This document shows positions 45,821 to 57,000 of a DNA stretch of 64,000 nt, piece after piece (position 1 is the first letter of the stretch; each line of letters starts with the position of its first letter). Source of the stretch: Aporrectodea caliginosa (taxonomy: Eukaryota > Annelida > Clitellata > Crassiclitellata > Lumbricidae). A program made the translations under genes and the position numbers. The stretch is taken from NCBI GenBank assembly GCA_020284085.1, contig JACEVL010000495.1, positions 1,128,035 through 1,192,034 on the forward strand, given 5' to 3'. The notes below the pieces were generated by a model that saw only the letters and a list, made by a program, of their open reading frames with translations, did no database searches and was not told the DNA's origin.

Positions 45821-46920
45821 GAGGCGTAGCTAGACTTAAATTCAAGAGGAGGTATAAACTTCACAGACCATTGGCAAAATCCTGGTCATTGTGGTCATTA
45901 GTCAATCGAAGTTCCAGTAGGGGCCTATACTAAAAAGCAAGAGGAGGCAACTGCCTCCTCGTGCCTCAATGTAGCTACGCCTATGCACACAGTACCGGGT
46001 ATATATATATTTGTATATCTGCAAGGCAGAACATTATTATATACATTAATGTATAAACATAATCCTGCTGAGAGCCTGATAAAGTATCAAATGTTTTTCA
46101 GTAATCCTGCATGGGGTCAGGAGATGCGAAGTTATACTTCCCTTGTGTCCGTTTGTTTTTAGTACATATCCGTGTGTCATTTATAATGTCCAGATTTGGA
46201 ATAAATGCATTTTGCTGCAAATTCAGTTTGTATAGTGCAGTTTTATTGTTACAGTTGGATTTGTGGCAGTTTGACATAATACATTGAAAAAGTTGTATTT
46301 ACCTTAACGTTTGACTGCAAATGCCAGAATACTTTTGACTGGAGAAATTAAACTATAAAGTAATCAAGGACGTTTTAATCATATTTCTCTAAGTAACTGT
46401 TTGAAGGATTCGAGTTGCATTAACTTTATATGAAGATTAGGCTGACAATTTACGTTCAATACTTCCTGATGACTTAATTTTGAGTCATGATCACGCAGTA
46501 CTTGTTCATTTGAAAGTGACGTTGATCTCTGTGTCACTTTCACTAAAGATCTAATTTCCAGTTGATTGTTTGATTGGCAGGAATACAGGACATGACTCAG
46601 TTGAAATATTACCTGTAGAAATTTGTTATTAAACTGAACATTAGCATGAATTTGGCTTTAAACTGTTGGAGCTGATGTATAAAGTCGGGTCTTTGGCACC
46701 AAAATGGATTGATGACAGTTATCACGGGCATTGGTATTAAAATGCCATGTATATAAAACGATGAAACAGTGCTGTAATGCATACATAATACGGGATGCTA
46801 AACAATAGATTACCCTATAAAAGTTTATGTCAATCGCCTACGAACGATTTTTACATCTGATATTAGGTAAAACCTCCATTTTAGCATATTTTAGCATTAG
46901 TATTTATTCTTGTTTTTCCA
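45819..46920. other. Intergenic, no recognisable gene
   Basis: CAAGAGGAGG and GAGGAGGCAACTGCCTCCTC (45930-45960) form a small inverted motif. Nothing else seen. Confidence 0.4.
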
Positions 46921-46924
46921 GTAA

Positions 46925-48130
46925 AATGCAATAGCGTATTTTATTATTATCCATGGTCAACTCCATTGCAGCGTATTTTATTGTATACATGGCAATGGAG
47001 GTCGGTTTGATTAAGCTAATTCTTGGTTAAATGGAAATTGAATTGATGAAAATAACTCTTGCTTAAATGGAACTTTAAAGGCAGTTTTTTTAATTAAACG
47101 ATTTTATTTGTTATCAACAAAACAACTGAAATTTTATAACGTCTCGTACGATTCTCATACGTGGGCATTTAAACCAGGAAACTGAAAACACTGATATTAT
47201 GTCATGGTTGGCGAAGGTCGACATCAAAAGTTACATAGGAAGCGCTGTATCAATGACCAGGTACAATCATTACATTCCAATTACTATCATACTTTGGTTC
47301 GTTGATCCAACCCTGGCAGTCATGCAGGATACCAAATTCTTGCCGCATCGTCTTCTTTCTCTGAGGGACTGCTGAACGATGAGGCAACTGTGACCCATCG
47401 GCGGCGGATCCATAGTGTAGTGGTAACATCACTGGCGTGAAGAGCAGTAGGTAGCGGGATCGCTTCCTGTACCCTCCCAAAGGTCCACTCGGCCTATCAT
47501 TTGCGAGATGGCGCGTTGGTAAAATGAGATGTAGGACGTGATGGGCGCCTTGCATGGCTGCCGTATACAGTTAAATTCGACTCCTGTAATAACTTGTGAT
47601 CATCCGTTCATACTGATTTGTAATCATCCTGTGTTTTTGTCAGTTGGAAATTAAACGAAGATTATTATTATTATTAACTTGGATTGATAAAAATAATTCT
47701 TGCTTAAATAGAATTTGGAATGATGAAATTTTTTTTATAGTGTAAGTGGAAGCTGACTGATGAAAAAATCGGCAAGCTTGTAGTATCGGGGGCTTAAGGA
47801 TATAGTTCGTAAGTTTACTGGCGTCGTCGGTGTCAGTTAGGGTCAGGGCTAATGTCGTCATTGGAAAACCTGGTACCGTCCGATGTCCGTGCAGCATGCC
47901 CAAAGATACTGTATATCCTTCAGCCCACGATACTATAAATTTGCCAAAAAATCATAGTGTAATAGAAGTTGGATTGATGCTCAGAAATAGGCTACAATTA
48001 CCTTATATCGTTTGAATAAAATACGGCAAAAATTCACTCAAAATGGAGTTGACTATTATAGGCATACAGAGGTATAATAAAATACGCTATTACAAATGGA
48101 GTTGAATTTACATTGGGATTATAAAATACG
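46925..48130. mobile_element. Fold-back element, about 1.2 kb
   Basis: AATAGCGTATTTTATTAT and GTCAACTCCATT (46929-46966) recur inverted at 48041-48100 as AATGGAGTTGAC and ATAATAAAATACGCTATT. A SINE sits inside it at 47402-47680. No coding capacity. Confidence 0.75.
47402..47680 (+). mobile_element. tRNA-derived SINE (family 3)
   Basis: The head contains CCATAGTGTAGTGGTAACAT (A-box region) and GCGGGATCGCTTCC (B-box region). The middle is GATGGGCGCCTTGCATGG and CAGTTAAATTCGACTCCTGT, and the 3' end is AATTAAACGAAG then (ATT)n. The middle and 3' parts match 31345-31632 on the other strand; the heads differ. Confidence 0.8.
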
Positions 48131-48658
48131 CCAAAGTGAAGTTTTACCTTATATTAAATGTTTTAAATCTCCACATGCAATTTTTTCAGTGCAAACAATC
48201 ATTCGTAGCAGCTCCGCTGCCTCCTCTCTGTGGAAACCGGACTCTAAACTTTCCCTGATAATTTCTGGAGAACCAATTTCATACAGCGCTCGTGAATAAG
48301 CTGGCGCTCTGCGCTTAGCTTTAGTGTAGAGCTTTAGAAATGTACGATTAAGTCGATTTCCTTTATAAATATAAGAAACTGAATGCATTTGTTATGTAAA
48401 CAAATCGCGATACTTTCGGAACACCCGATTATCGCCCAAAAACGTTACACCACGAGTTTCATTGGGATTTTAGAAGCAGCAACTCAACCGATGCAAAGAT
48501 TTTGAGCTCATACCACATTGTATTTAATATAGCATATTATGTGCTGAAATGAAGATTTTAAGAAGGAAATCTTTGATGATACCATGCCTTCCCTTTTAAA
48601 GGTAAACAAGCAATCTGTAATACAAGAATGGCAACTCGTTTATCAGTTCGTCCTTACC

Positions 48659-48694
48659 AACGACCTCTTATATCGTTATATATAAGAGGTCGTT
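48659..48694. repeat. Perfect 15-bp palindrome
   Basis: AACGACCTCTTATAT and its exact reverse complement are separated by CGTTAT, followed by a partial third copy TCTTATATATAACGG. Confidence 0.9.
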
Positions 48695-48854
48695 GTCTTA
48701 TATATAACGGTCCTTACCCACAGATGTCCCGCTTGAATTTTACGCCTTATATTAAATTTGATGTTTTAAATCGCAACAGGAAATGTTTTACTATGGAAAT
48801 ATAGTTATTTGTCTATTTTCCTTCAAACAAATAATTTACCGAACACATTTCTAT

Positions 48855-48917
48855 GTAAACAAGACGCGATATTTTCCTACCCGCCAGAGGGCCGCTCTCA
48901 AACTAGTCACGACATTA
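48855..48917 (+). promoter_or_regulatory. Candidate upstream element shared with ORC6
   Basis: AACAAGACGCGATATTTT, CCGCCAGAGGGCCGCTCT, CTAGTCA and GACATT appear in the same order as at 30825-30892. CCGCCAGAGGGCCGC is a good match to the animal CTCF core. It lies about 2.1 kb before the transporter's first coding exon. A possible 5' UTR exon could end at the donor AAAAG|GTGAGT near 49253, which is speculation. Confidence 0.45.
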
Positions 48918-49756
48918 ATAGGAAATAACAATGTTTATAAGATTGTTTACTATTATTATCATCGCTTTGTTTTCTAATTGTAAATACTTGATTAAAGTTA
49001 AAAATATAACCTGTCGCTATAAGTCATACTTATAGCTTCTTAGTTTGAGTTTCTCCTAGTAGTAACTGTTTACCTGATGAGATGTTGTGATCGTGGGTGG
49101 GTCATGGCTTCATTCGAATTCACATCCGTTCGGTTGAAATCATATGACTTTCTGTGAACAGCTAACTAGGAAAAGGCGTTTTATATTTCAACTTTGTTTA
49201 TTAAGACAGGTAATCTTATCGTGATTGTTCTGAAGCCTGTTTTATTCTAAAAGGTGAGTTTATTCGTAGTTCTGTTTGAGTTAGTTGTGAAATTTTCACT
49301 ACACCACAAAAAATTATAATGTCCCTGTAGGCCTACTCAATGTGGACATGACATCAACATGCACATTTTTGGTAATTTAGGTGTATTAGTACGGCCTATG
49401 CTGTCAACACCGAATTTAGTTAATCAGTAGATAGGACATTTTAGTGGATCATCAAGAGCAGCATAACTCAGCCACTGATCGTACTCAGTCAGTGCCAGTC
49501 CCAAACCTGGAGAAAGGAGGAGGGCGACGCTAATCATCTTTGTTAAGACAAAGTGTCGTTAAACAGCAACTCAGCATGAGACCTAGTAGATGTACCATAC
49601 CTTGTACATGTTTCTCTGACTACCAGTGGTGGGATAAATAGTCAGGGTGACTATTTAAATGGAATACTAAATAGTACCAGTAGGAAACTATTTAAATAGT
49701 AAATAGTTGTGGACTATTTTCAAATACCACCTGACTATTTAAAGACAGTTATCCCT
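48918..49756. other. Upstream region of the SLC7 gene, partly repetitive
   Basis: From 49625 to 49745 the sequence carries repeated ACTATTTAAATAG-type palindromic motifs after CCAGTGGTGGGATAAATAG, typical of a degenerate MITE end. No coding frame. Confidence 0.45.
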
Positions 49757-50087
49757 TAGTTTATGTTGCCAAATTATTTTAATGTCTTCAATGCCTCACT
49801 TGATGTGGGCAAGTAAGCAGTCTACCAATGTCTATGATTACTGTCATCAATCCAGCTTCCGTTACATGAAAAATTTTTTTTCATCAATACAACTTCGATC
49901 TAAGCAAAGAATTATTCTCATAAATCCATCTGCTATTTACAGAAACAATTATTTCCATCAATCCAGCTTCTGATTAGGAAAAGAATTAGTTTAATCAATC
50001 CAACTTCCATTTAGGCATGAAATTATTTTCATCAATCCAGCTTCCATTTTAAAGTGACAATATAAGATAATTTGGCAACATAAACTA
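49757..50087. mobile_element. Satellite-bearing MITE, copy 2
   Basis: Perfect 20-bp inverted termini, TAGTTTATGTTGCCAAATTA and its reverse complement (49757-49776 and 50068-50087). The interior has about five units with ATCAATCCAGCTTCC-type cores. It resembles the element at 9887-10403 from AAATTATT(T/C)TAATGTCTTC onward. Confidence 0.88.
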
Positions 50088-51010
50088 CGATTTAACCTTA
50101 AAAACTATTTAGCTTTCATTGGTTTCAGTTACAGATCTATAATTGTTTAGAAAGCTTGCAAATTTCTACTGTATTAACTTTCAGTAGTAGTTTTGGTTAC
50201 GTATTCCCCCATAGTTGTTACAAACAGTGACAACATGTCATGTGTATAAGCTGATATTGAAAAGCCGGTCGATGATAGGGCTGAGAAAACAATTACCAAC
50301 TGGTTCACAGCATCAGAAAGTTTGAGAAGCACTGCCTTAAAATACTTCTTGTTTTGGTAGTGTTTGGGAATGTTTTGTTGTATTCTGTCATTTTGTTTTC
50401 AGAACTGTTTGGTACTGATACACAGCATTATTACTTTTTTGTATAATTACATGTTTCCATATCTATCAGGTATTTTATTTAAAATCTAAATAACAGTTTA
50501 ATAGCCATCATTTCTATTAATAAAAAATTAAAATCTTCAAAATTTCTCAGTGCCAAACAAAAACTGTGTCAGGGAGGCTAGCTTATTCACCGTTGTTTGT
50601 TCAAATCATATCCACATGAATCGACTTGTTAGTCAGTTCCTGTGCCAGACCAGGATCCTGAAAGTCATGTTGGGCAGACAGCATGACTCACTCAGCATCA
50701 TTAATTGAACTTATAGTCTGCTTATAGTTTATGTCTTTTGTAATTTTTGTCTCAATATTAAAGGCAATACACCATTTAGAAATGATCTTGCTTCAGATTC
50801 CTGTTTTCCCTGCAGAGTTGAATTGTCCTCCCATTTATCTTGGAGACCAAAACTAGTAATTATAAGATGTGTAATACATACATGAGCTTACTGAACCAAG
50901 GACTGGCCCATGTGACTTAACATTCCATTTCTATATACCCATACATTATGGAGGTAAATGAGGAACATTAAGCAAATGCTTAGTGTAAGTTATTTCTTTT
51001 GATGTTGCAG
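50088..51010. other. Region upstream of the first coding SLC7 exon
   Basis: AT-rich with no clear element. It ends in the acceptor GATGTTGCAG at 51001-51010, so at least one non-coding 5' exon must lie further upstream. Confidence 0.5.
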
Positions 51011-51037
51011 AACAATTAAAAGCAGTTGTCAGCAGCA

Positions 51038-54000
51038 ATGAGTATATTTGGACGACTGCTAAGGCGAAAGGTGATAAGCTCTGGAACTGGCAGTCACAAT
51101 TCTCTTGCAAGATGCTTGAATACTCTTGACCTTACTGCATTGGGTAAGTTACAAACAGCTCTGAGTGATTGTTGACATTTTAGTTTAGGTGTGAGAAAGA
51201 TTGTTGATCATTGGAAAAATAAATGCAAAATAGTAGTCCCTTTTTATGCAATTTAATGTACATTGCTGACATTTCTGAGTGCTGCACAACAGCAGGAGTA
51301 TGGAGACCAGATTACTCACCTGCATTTAGTCAAAACAAATATGTTAGAGCCAAGTTGTTGGGTCACTTTCGGTGCAAGGTATTATCGAGGCCATGGGCGC
51401 TTACCCCAAGAACCAGCCATGTATGCAAAATATTACTGACTTTTTAATAATAATAATTATAATAATAAGACGAGTTGTATAGCACCATAGCACAGCAGTT
51501 GAAGACTATAGCTGGTGACCAGTCCTCTCCCGTGCTGTCTAATCTTCCCACCAACAGTGTTCATCTGAGTTTAGTAGGAACTGATGGACTCTTGAAAATA
51601 TATGTTCAGATGGAAAATTGAACTGATTTATAATTGGTTGACACTGTTGACAGTTCATCATACTAACCACTAGGCAATTTAAAACCCACTGGCTCACCAA
51701 ATTAGGTTTGGACTGCGATTGGTGAATTGATCTTTATGTGCTTTGATACTAGTTATTTTATATTCTAGGTGGCCATTTAAGGTAAAAGAATTCTACAGGT
51801 TTTAATATGTAGTCATCATCATCATCATCATTGTACCACTATCAAGAACATGTTCTTTCCGTTACACTTTTTACAAGGTTTTCAGAGAGCTGTCATGATC
51901 GTCTATCAATTTATGTTAATTAGTTTATTATTGTTATTTATGGTTATTGTAGTAATCAGTATTTTTGTCTATTCTTTTACCTCTAGTGTATTGCATTTAA
52001 ATAATTGTGTGTTTTAATAGATTCTGTTTCTATTAATTTGAGTTTTGTTTTGATCTTTTTAGGTATTGGAAGTACATTGGGATCCGGAATTTATGTGGTG
52101 GCGGGTCAGGTGGCGCGGTCGGTGGCTGGTCCATCGGTCATTCTCTCCTTCGTCATAGCTGCCATTGCCTCTGTTTTGGCAGGTAATCACTTCTGGTTTC
52201 TCTTCCACAGGTCTTCTAAGAATACAAATTTTGCAATCTTTTGAAATGACCTAGTTTGTAGTTATGCATCATTTATTGTCCATTTTCTGCAAAAGATCAT
52301 GTAAAATGCGGTAGCTTATTCCTAAGGAATTTTATTAACTAAACATGAGGACGAATTATTGGGAGGTCAGTGCGCAGTGTTTCTCGGGAGGGCTATCCCA
52401 CATGTTTGAAAAGTTGACAACCGGGCAATTTTCTCGAGGTGGGGTAAGTGCCTAACTTTCCCAAGATTTTCGAATGGTGGGTAGTAATGATAGTTTTCCA
52501 AGATTTTCGAGGGGGGTAGTAACTCGAGTATTCCAACAAAATTTTGTTTCTTCGTTCCGCCAAAATTTCTCATGACCTTTTTTGTTTTTTGCTTTCCTCG
52601 TGTATAATAGTTACTTAGTAACTATTCGTGCCTCATTTCTTTCACACAAATTGTCACTGGGTCTGGGGACTGTTGGTTTATACAATTAGGTCTACAAAAA
52701 ATAACGGCACAAAATCTGATTTTTAACTGCACAAATTTCTTTCCCAACTACACACTTTGTCCGGCTGCACGTTAGAATAAGCCTTGATGTAAAATGCGGT
52801 AGCTTATGCCTTGGAGGAAGTTTGACATCTTGTTCCAGAATCGCCAGTTGACAAAGTTTAAAATTATACTTCTAACTGGGATGAGTGCCTAATCTATACA
52901 GGAAAATTATAAGCAAATGTGAGAACAATGGTCTGCATCATATATGAATTATCTGCAATTAACTGGTTTGTTAAATATTTTATATTTTGTGCAGAGAATC
53001 AACATTTTTGGCAAATGTTTAGTTTTCAGCCAAATGACAGATTTCAAATGCATTTGCCTTTCATTTGGGCATATTCTTTGCAAAGGCTGTATCCAGGGTT
53101 TAATTTCAGTTGCATCATTTGAAATTTACAGTTTGATATCATGCTATGTTACCAGTAAGGTGAGGTTGTCGGTTGTCAGATTGCTGTTTTGCAGTACAAT
53201 ACAATACAACTGTAATTTGATAATGCCCTCCTTACAAAGTTCAGGAGTGCTCATTGAAGCCAGCAACAATTTAGAGCCATATAAAGTAGACTGGAAGAGA
53301 TAAGTTTTCATTTTAGAGTGAAAGACAGTCTCGCTAAGGTCATTGCAAACATGAGAAAGTAGAGAGTTTGAGGTGGAGGGACCGGCAACTGTGAATGAGC
53401 GCCGGCCAAAGACGAGACATGTACCAGGCAGAACATGCTTTCCATCAGATGCTGATCGAAGAGGGAGCGGCCTTTAAAACCCAAGTGTGATCCCTTAAGT
53501 TCTACAGAGAAACACCTTGGACCCTGACCCTTGTAGACGTGACTAATGAAGATCTGCTTGCCAATGAGCATGTGCTTAAAGTGTGCTTGACAGGTATAGC
53601 CGCTGATATAAATAGCTATTGCTGATCTGCTAAACTAGGCCGAGGAACTGAAAAGCGGAGTGTCAGCAGTGGTGTAATTTGCATTGAATCATGTCACAAT
53701 CAGCATTCGATATCCGCTCCAAGCTGGCACTCCTAATGTACAGAGCACATTCAGATCATTTGCCATCCTATGCATCATCCATGGTCATACCTTGCAACTC
53801 TGTCAAAGCCGAAAGTGAGATCCCTCAAATTCTAAGAGAATGAAGAGCAGGTGTGATTTGGTCTCAGTACGAGAGTCCAAGACAGTCTTGCTGCCTGATG
53901 CAATATTCTAGTTCGAGGAAGCAGTGTGCATTCAGGGCGACCACAGGGCACAGAGTTGCAGTAGTCAAATCAGAATAAGGCAGTGTATCAGTGTTTTCAG

Positions 54001-57000
54001 TGAAGCTGTCGGATTCTCCTGAGATGAAACAGGCATGCCCGAGAGATGGCAGCTATTTGAAGTTTGAGGGAAAGTGTTGAGTCAAGGATGACTCCCAAGA
54101 TTCCAAACAGTCGATGATGAAGAGAGTAGAGAGGAGGAAGAGCTTGAGAGTGAGAGTTCAGTGCACTGTAGGAGCTTAGGGGACGGTCAAACCAGATGGG
54201 TTCGGATTTTCAGCGTTAAGTTTGAGGCACATAGACAGACTCCATGGCATGATGTCTTCAATGCAGGCACAAAGTCTCTTTGTAGCGTTTGTGACCTCGT
54301 TTATTCGCAAATGTACATAGAGGTGGGTATCATCAGCAGAGAGCTGGATTTCTATGCCATTGATGAGAGGTGATGTCTGACAGTACAGAGGTATAGAGGA
54401 TGAACAGTAGGAGCCTCGGGACAGATCCGACAGAACCTTGTGGAAACACCAAAGCACACAGAAGCTGTTGTCATTTATGTCTGTGCTTGTTACCTAGTTG
54501 ACATTTACACTGCGGTTACTGTCCTTTTTATCCATCTAGTTTAACTTGCGGGAATCTTGCTTGTCCGTTTGAGCCACAGTAGGAGCCTCGGGAAACAGAT
54601 CCGCACACACTTCATTCAGATTTCAGCTCCCCTTAGCTTATGGACACACCAAAGAACACAGAAGCTGTTGTCATTTATGTCTGTGCCTGTGGATTTTGTT
54701 ACCTAGTTGATACCTAGTTGACAACTCAACTTTTTACGGTACACTGTGGTTACTTCCCTTTTTTATATGGTCTATATAATCCTTTAAGATTTTTTATACC
54801 AAAATCATTTTTCTGTATGTGTATTATGTGTGTGTGTGTGGGTTGCAGAAAAATTAGGATTTTCACAGTGATAAAATGTGCATTATTTTGAATGTTTTAG
54901 GTTTGTGCTATGCTGAATTTGGGGCGCGTGTCCCACGAGCTGGCTCTGCCTACATCTACTCTTATGTTACAGTTGGTGAATTTTGGGCGTTTATTATTGG
55001 ATGGAATCTCATTCTAGAATATGTTATTGGTAAGTGATTTTATGGTTTTTTATACATTGTTGTTATATTGTTAATATCTTTTAGAAAATAATTTTTCTCC
55101 TAGTCTCCCTTTGACTAAAATATATTTCCTGAATTAATTGCTTTTAGTGTGTTTTTGCTGAGTAGATGTGTACATTTTTCAGCTTGCTTCAGAATCTACT
55201 TACTCCACCATGTGCCTGTTTGTCTGCTACTTCTTGTCATCTGTTCAACCTTCTTTCTATCCCTTTGATTTAATTTTTTTTCTCTGAGACCCATGTTTCG
55301 TCATTTGTGTTTGTTGCTATGTTTTTCTTATTCCACCCATGTTTTTGGTTTTCATTGATTGGTTGTAGTGTTGATTTGGACTGCCATTATTAACCCTTGT
55401 AATGCCATTGTATTGTGTGTTAAGAAGGTGCCTGCTCATTTAAGATTATATCAACTTCAGCAGAACTTTGTTGTTGATGATGCATAGGACTAACTTTTCT
55501 GGAACATAATTACACTGTGCACCTGTATTTTGATGCTTAATACGGCCCACAAAATTATTTCACTGGAAGATTATTGGAGTTTGTATCTTTCAATCTTTCC
55601 AATAGAAATCTACATAAAACAGCCTGTGCACAAATATCCAGTTGTACTAAGACTTTGCTTTATAATACATTGTTAATGGCACAAGCATTTGATGTTCAAA
55701 TGGCTTTGAATGTGCTAATCTTACATAGTATTTGTTTTGGTCATTGCAGGAACTGCCAGTGTAGCCAGAGCAACGAGTGCTTTTATAGACTCACTCGCAG
55801 GAAATGCAATGAGCACCTACCTACAGCAGCATCTGCCAATCCATGTCAGTCTTCTGTCCTCGTATCCTGACCTTCTGGCACTGGCCTTCACCCTTGTCCT
55901 CACAAGTAATGTGGCATTTCTTTGATTTCTCCTGATATTCTTTTAGTTTTCAATGGTGTTTTGTTGTTCAGAACTTTGATGCCAGAATGCAGACATAGTA
56001 ATTTATTCCTGTTTCTTTAACTTCCTCTGTCAGAGAGAACTTAAAGGGACCATATGTCCTGCTATCTGAACCACCCAAAGCAACGTTATTGGATTGTAAA
56101 TCTTTAAAAAAGCTGTATTGGCAAGGATCTGAAATTCAGCCTCTGTGTTAACTTTCCAGCACCACTTGGCTGTTATGCATTGGCTTAAATGTCAGATTTG
56201 CTTGCTGAGTGTACAAATATTAATTGCAATGATAAATTTGGTCACATTAAATTACAATATTGAATTGTGTAAAGAATCACTTAGTTAATAATGAATTAGT
56301 TAATGAATCAAGTATTAGTAAATCATTAGATTACCCGTATGTACAGCAGTTTTTGTCACCAAATTATTAAGTAGCCTTTTGTAGTTAGTTTGGTGCAAAG
56401 ATGAAAGAGAGTTGTTGACCAGTATATTGGCAAGATTTCAGGATGTCACCATCAGTATGGAGTGAAACCTGTTGGAAATAATGTATAGTTAAGGGACGAA
56501 AAGGAGAAATTGTAGAAAGCAGAACGATAAGTCAAATTGCTGTGTTGGATTCATTATGGAGCCTTATTCCTTGCAAGCATTTAACCATTAATTGTTTGTC
56601 TTATTTGTGAATTTGTTTAGTTGTTGTCTGCTTCGGAGTCAAGGAATCATCGTTGTTGAATAACGTATTCACGCTTGTTAACATTTGTGTTGTTGCTTAC
56701 GTTATAATCTGTGGTTGCTTCAAACTCGACTTAAAGAACTGGAACCTACCAAAACAATCGGTAACTTGTCTATCAGAATCATAGCTTAAACAATCACAAA
56801 TCCTAGAAACTTAAACTTTATCTAAAATCAAAGAAAATTGAATGATCTAAATTCAAAGAAATTTAAACATGACCAAAAGTCCAAGACATTTTAAATTAAT
56901 TTAGAATCCTAACTAAATTTAAGCTTGATCTAAAAATCCCCAAAACTGTAACTTGAGCTGAAATTCAAGAAATGTGAACCTGATGTAACATCTAGAAATT

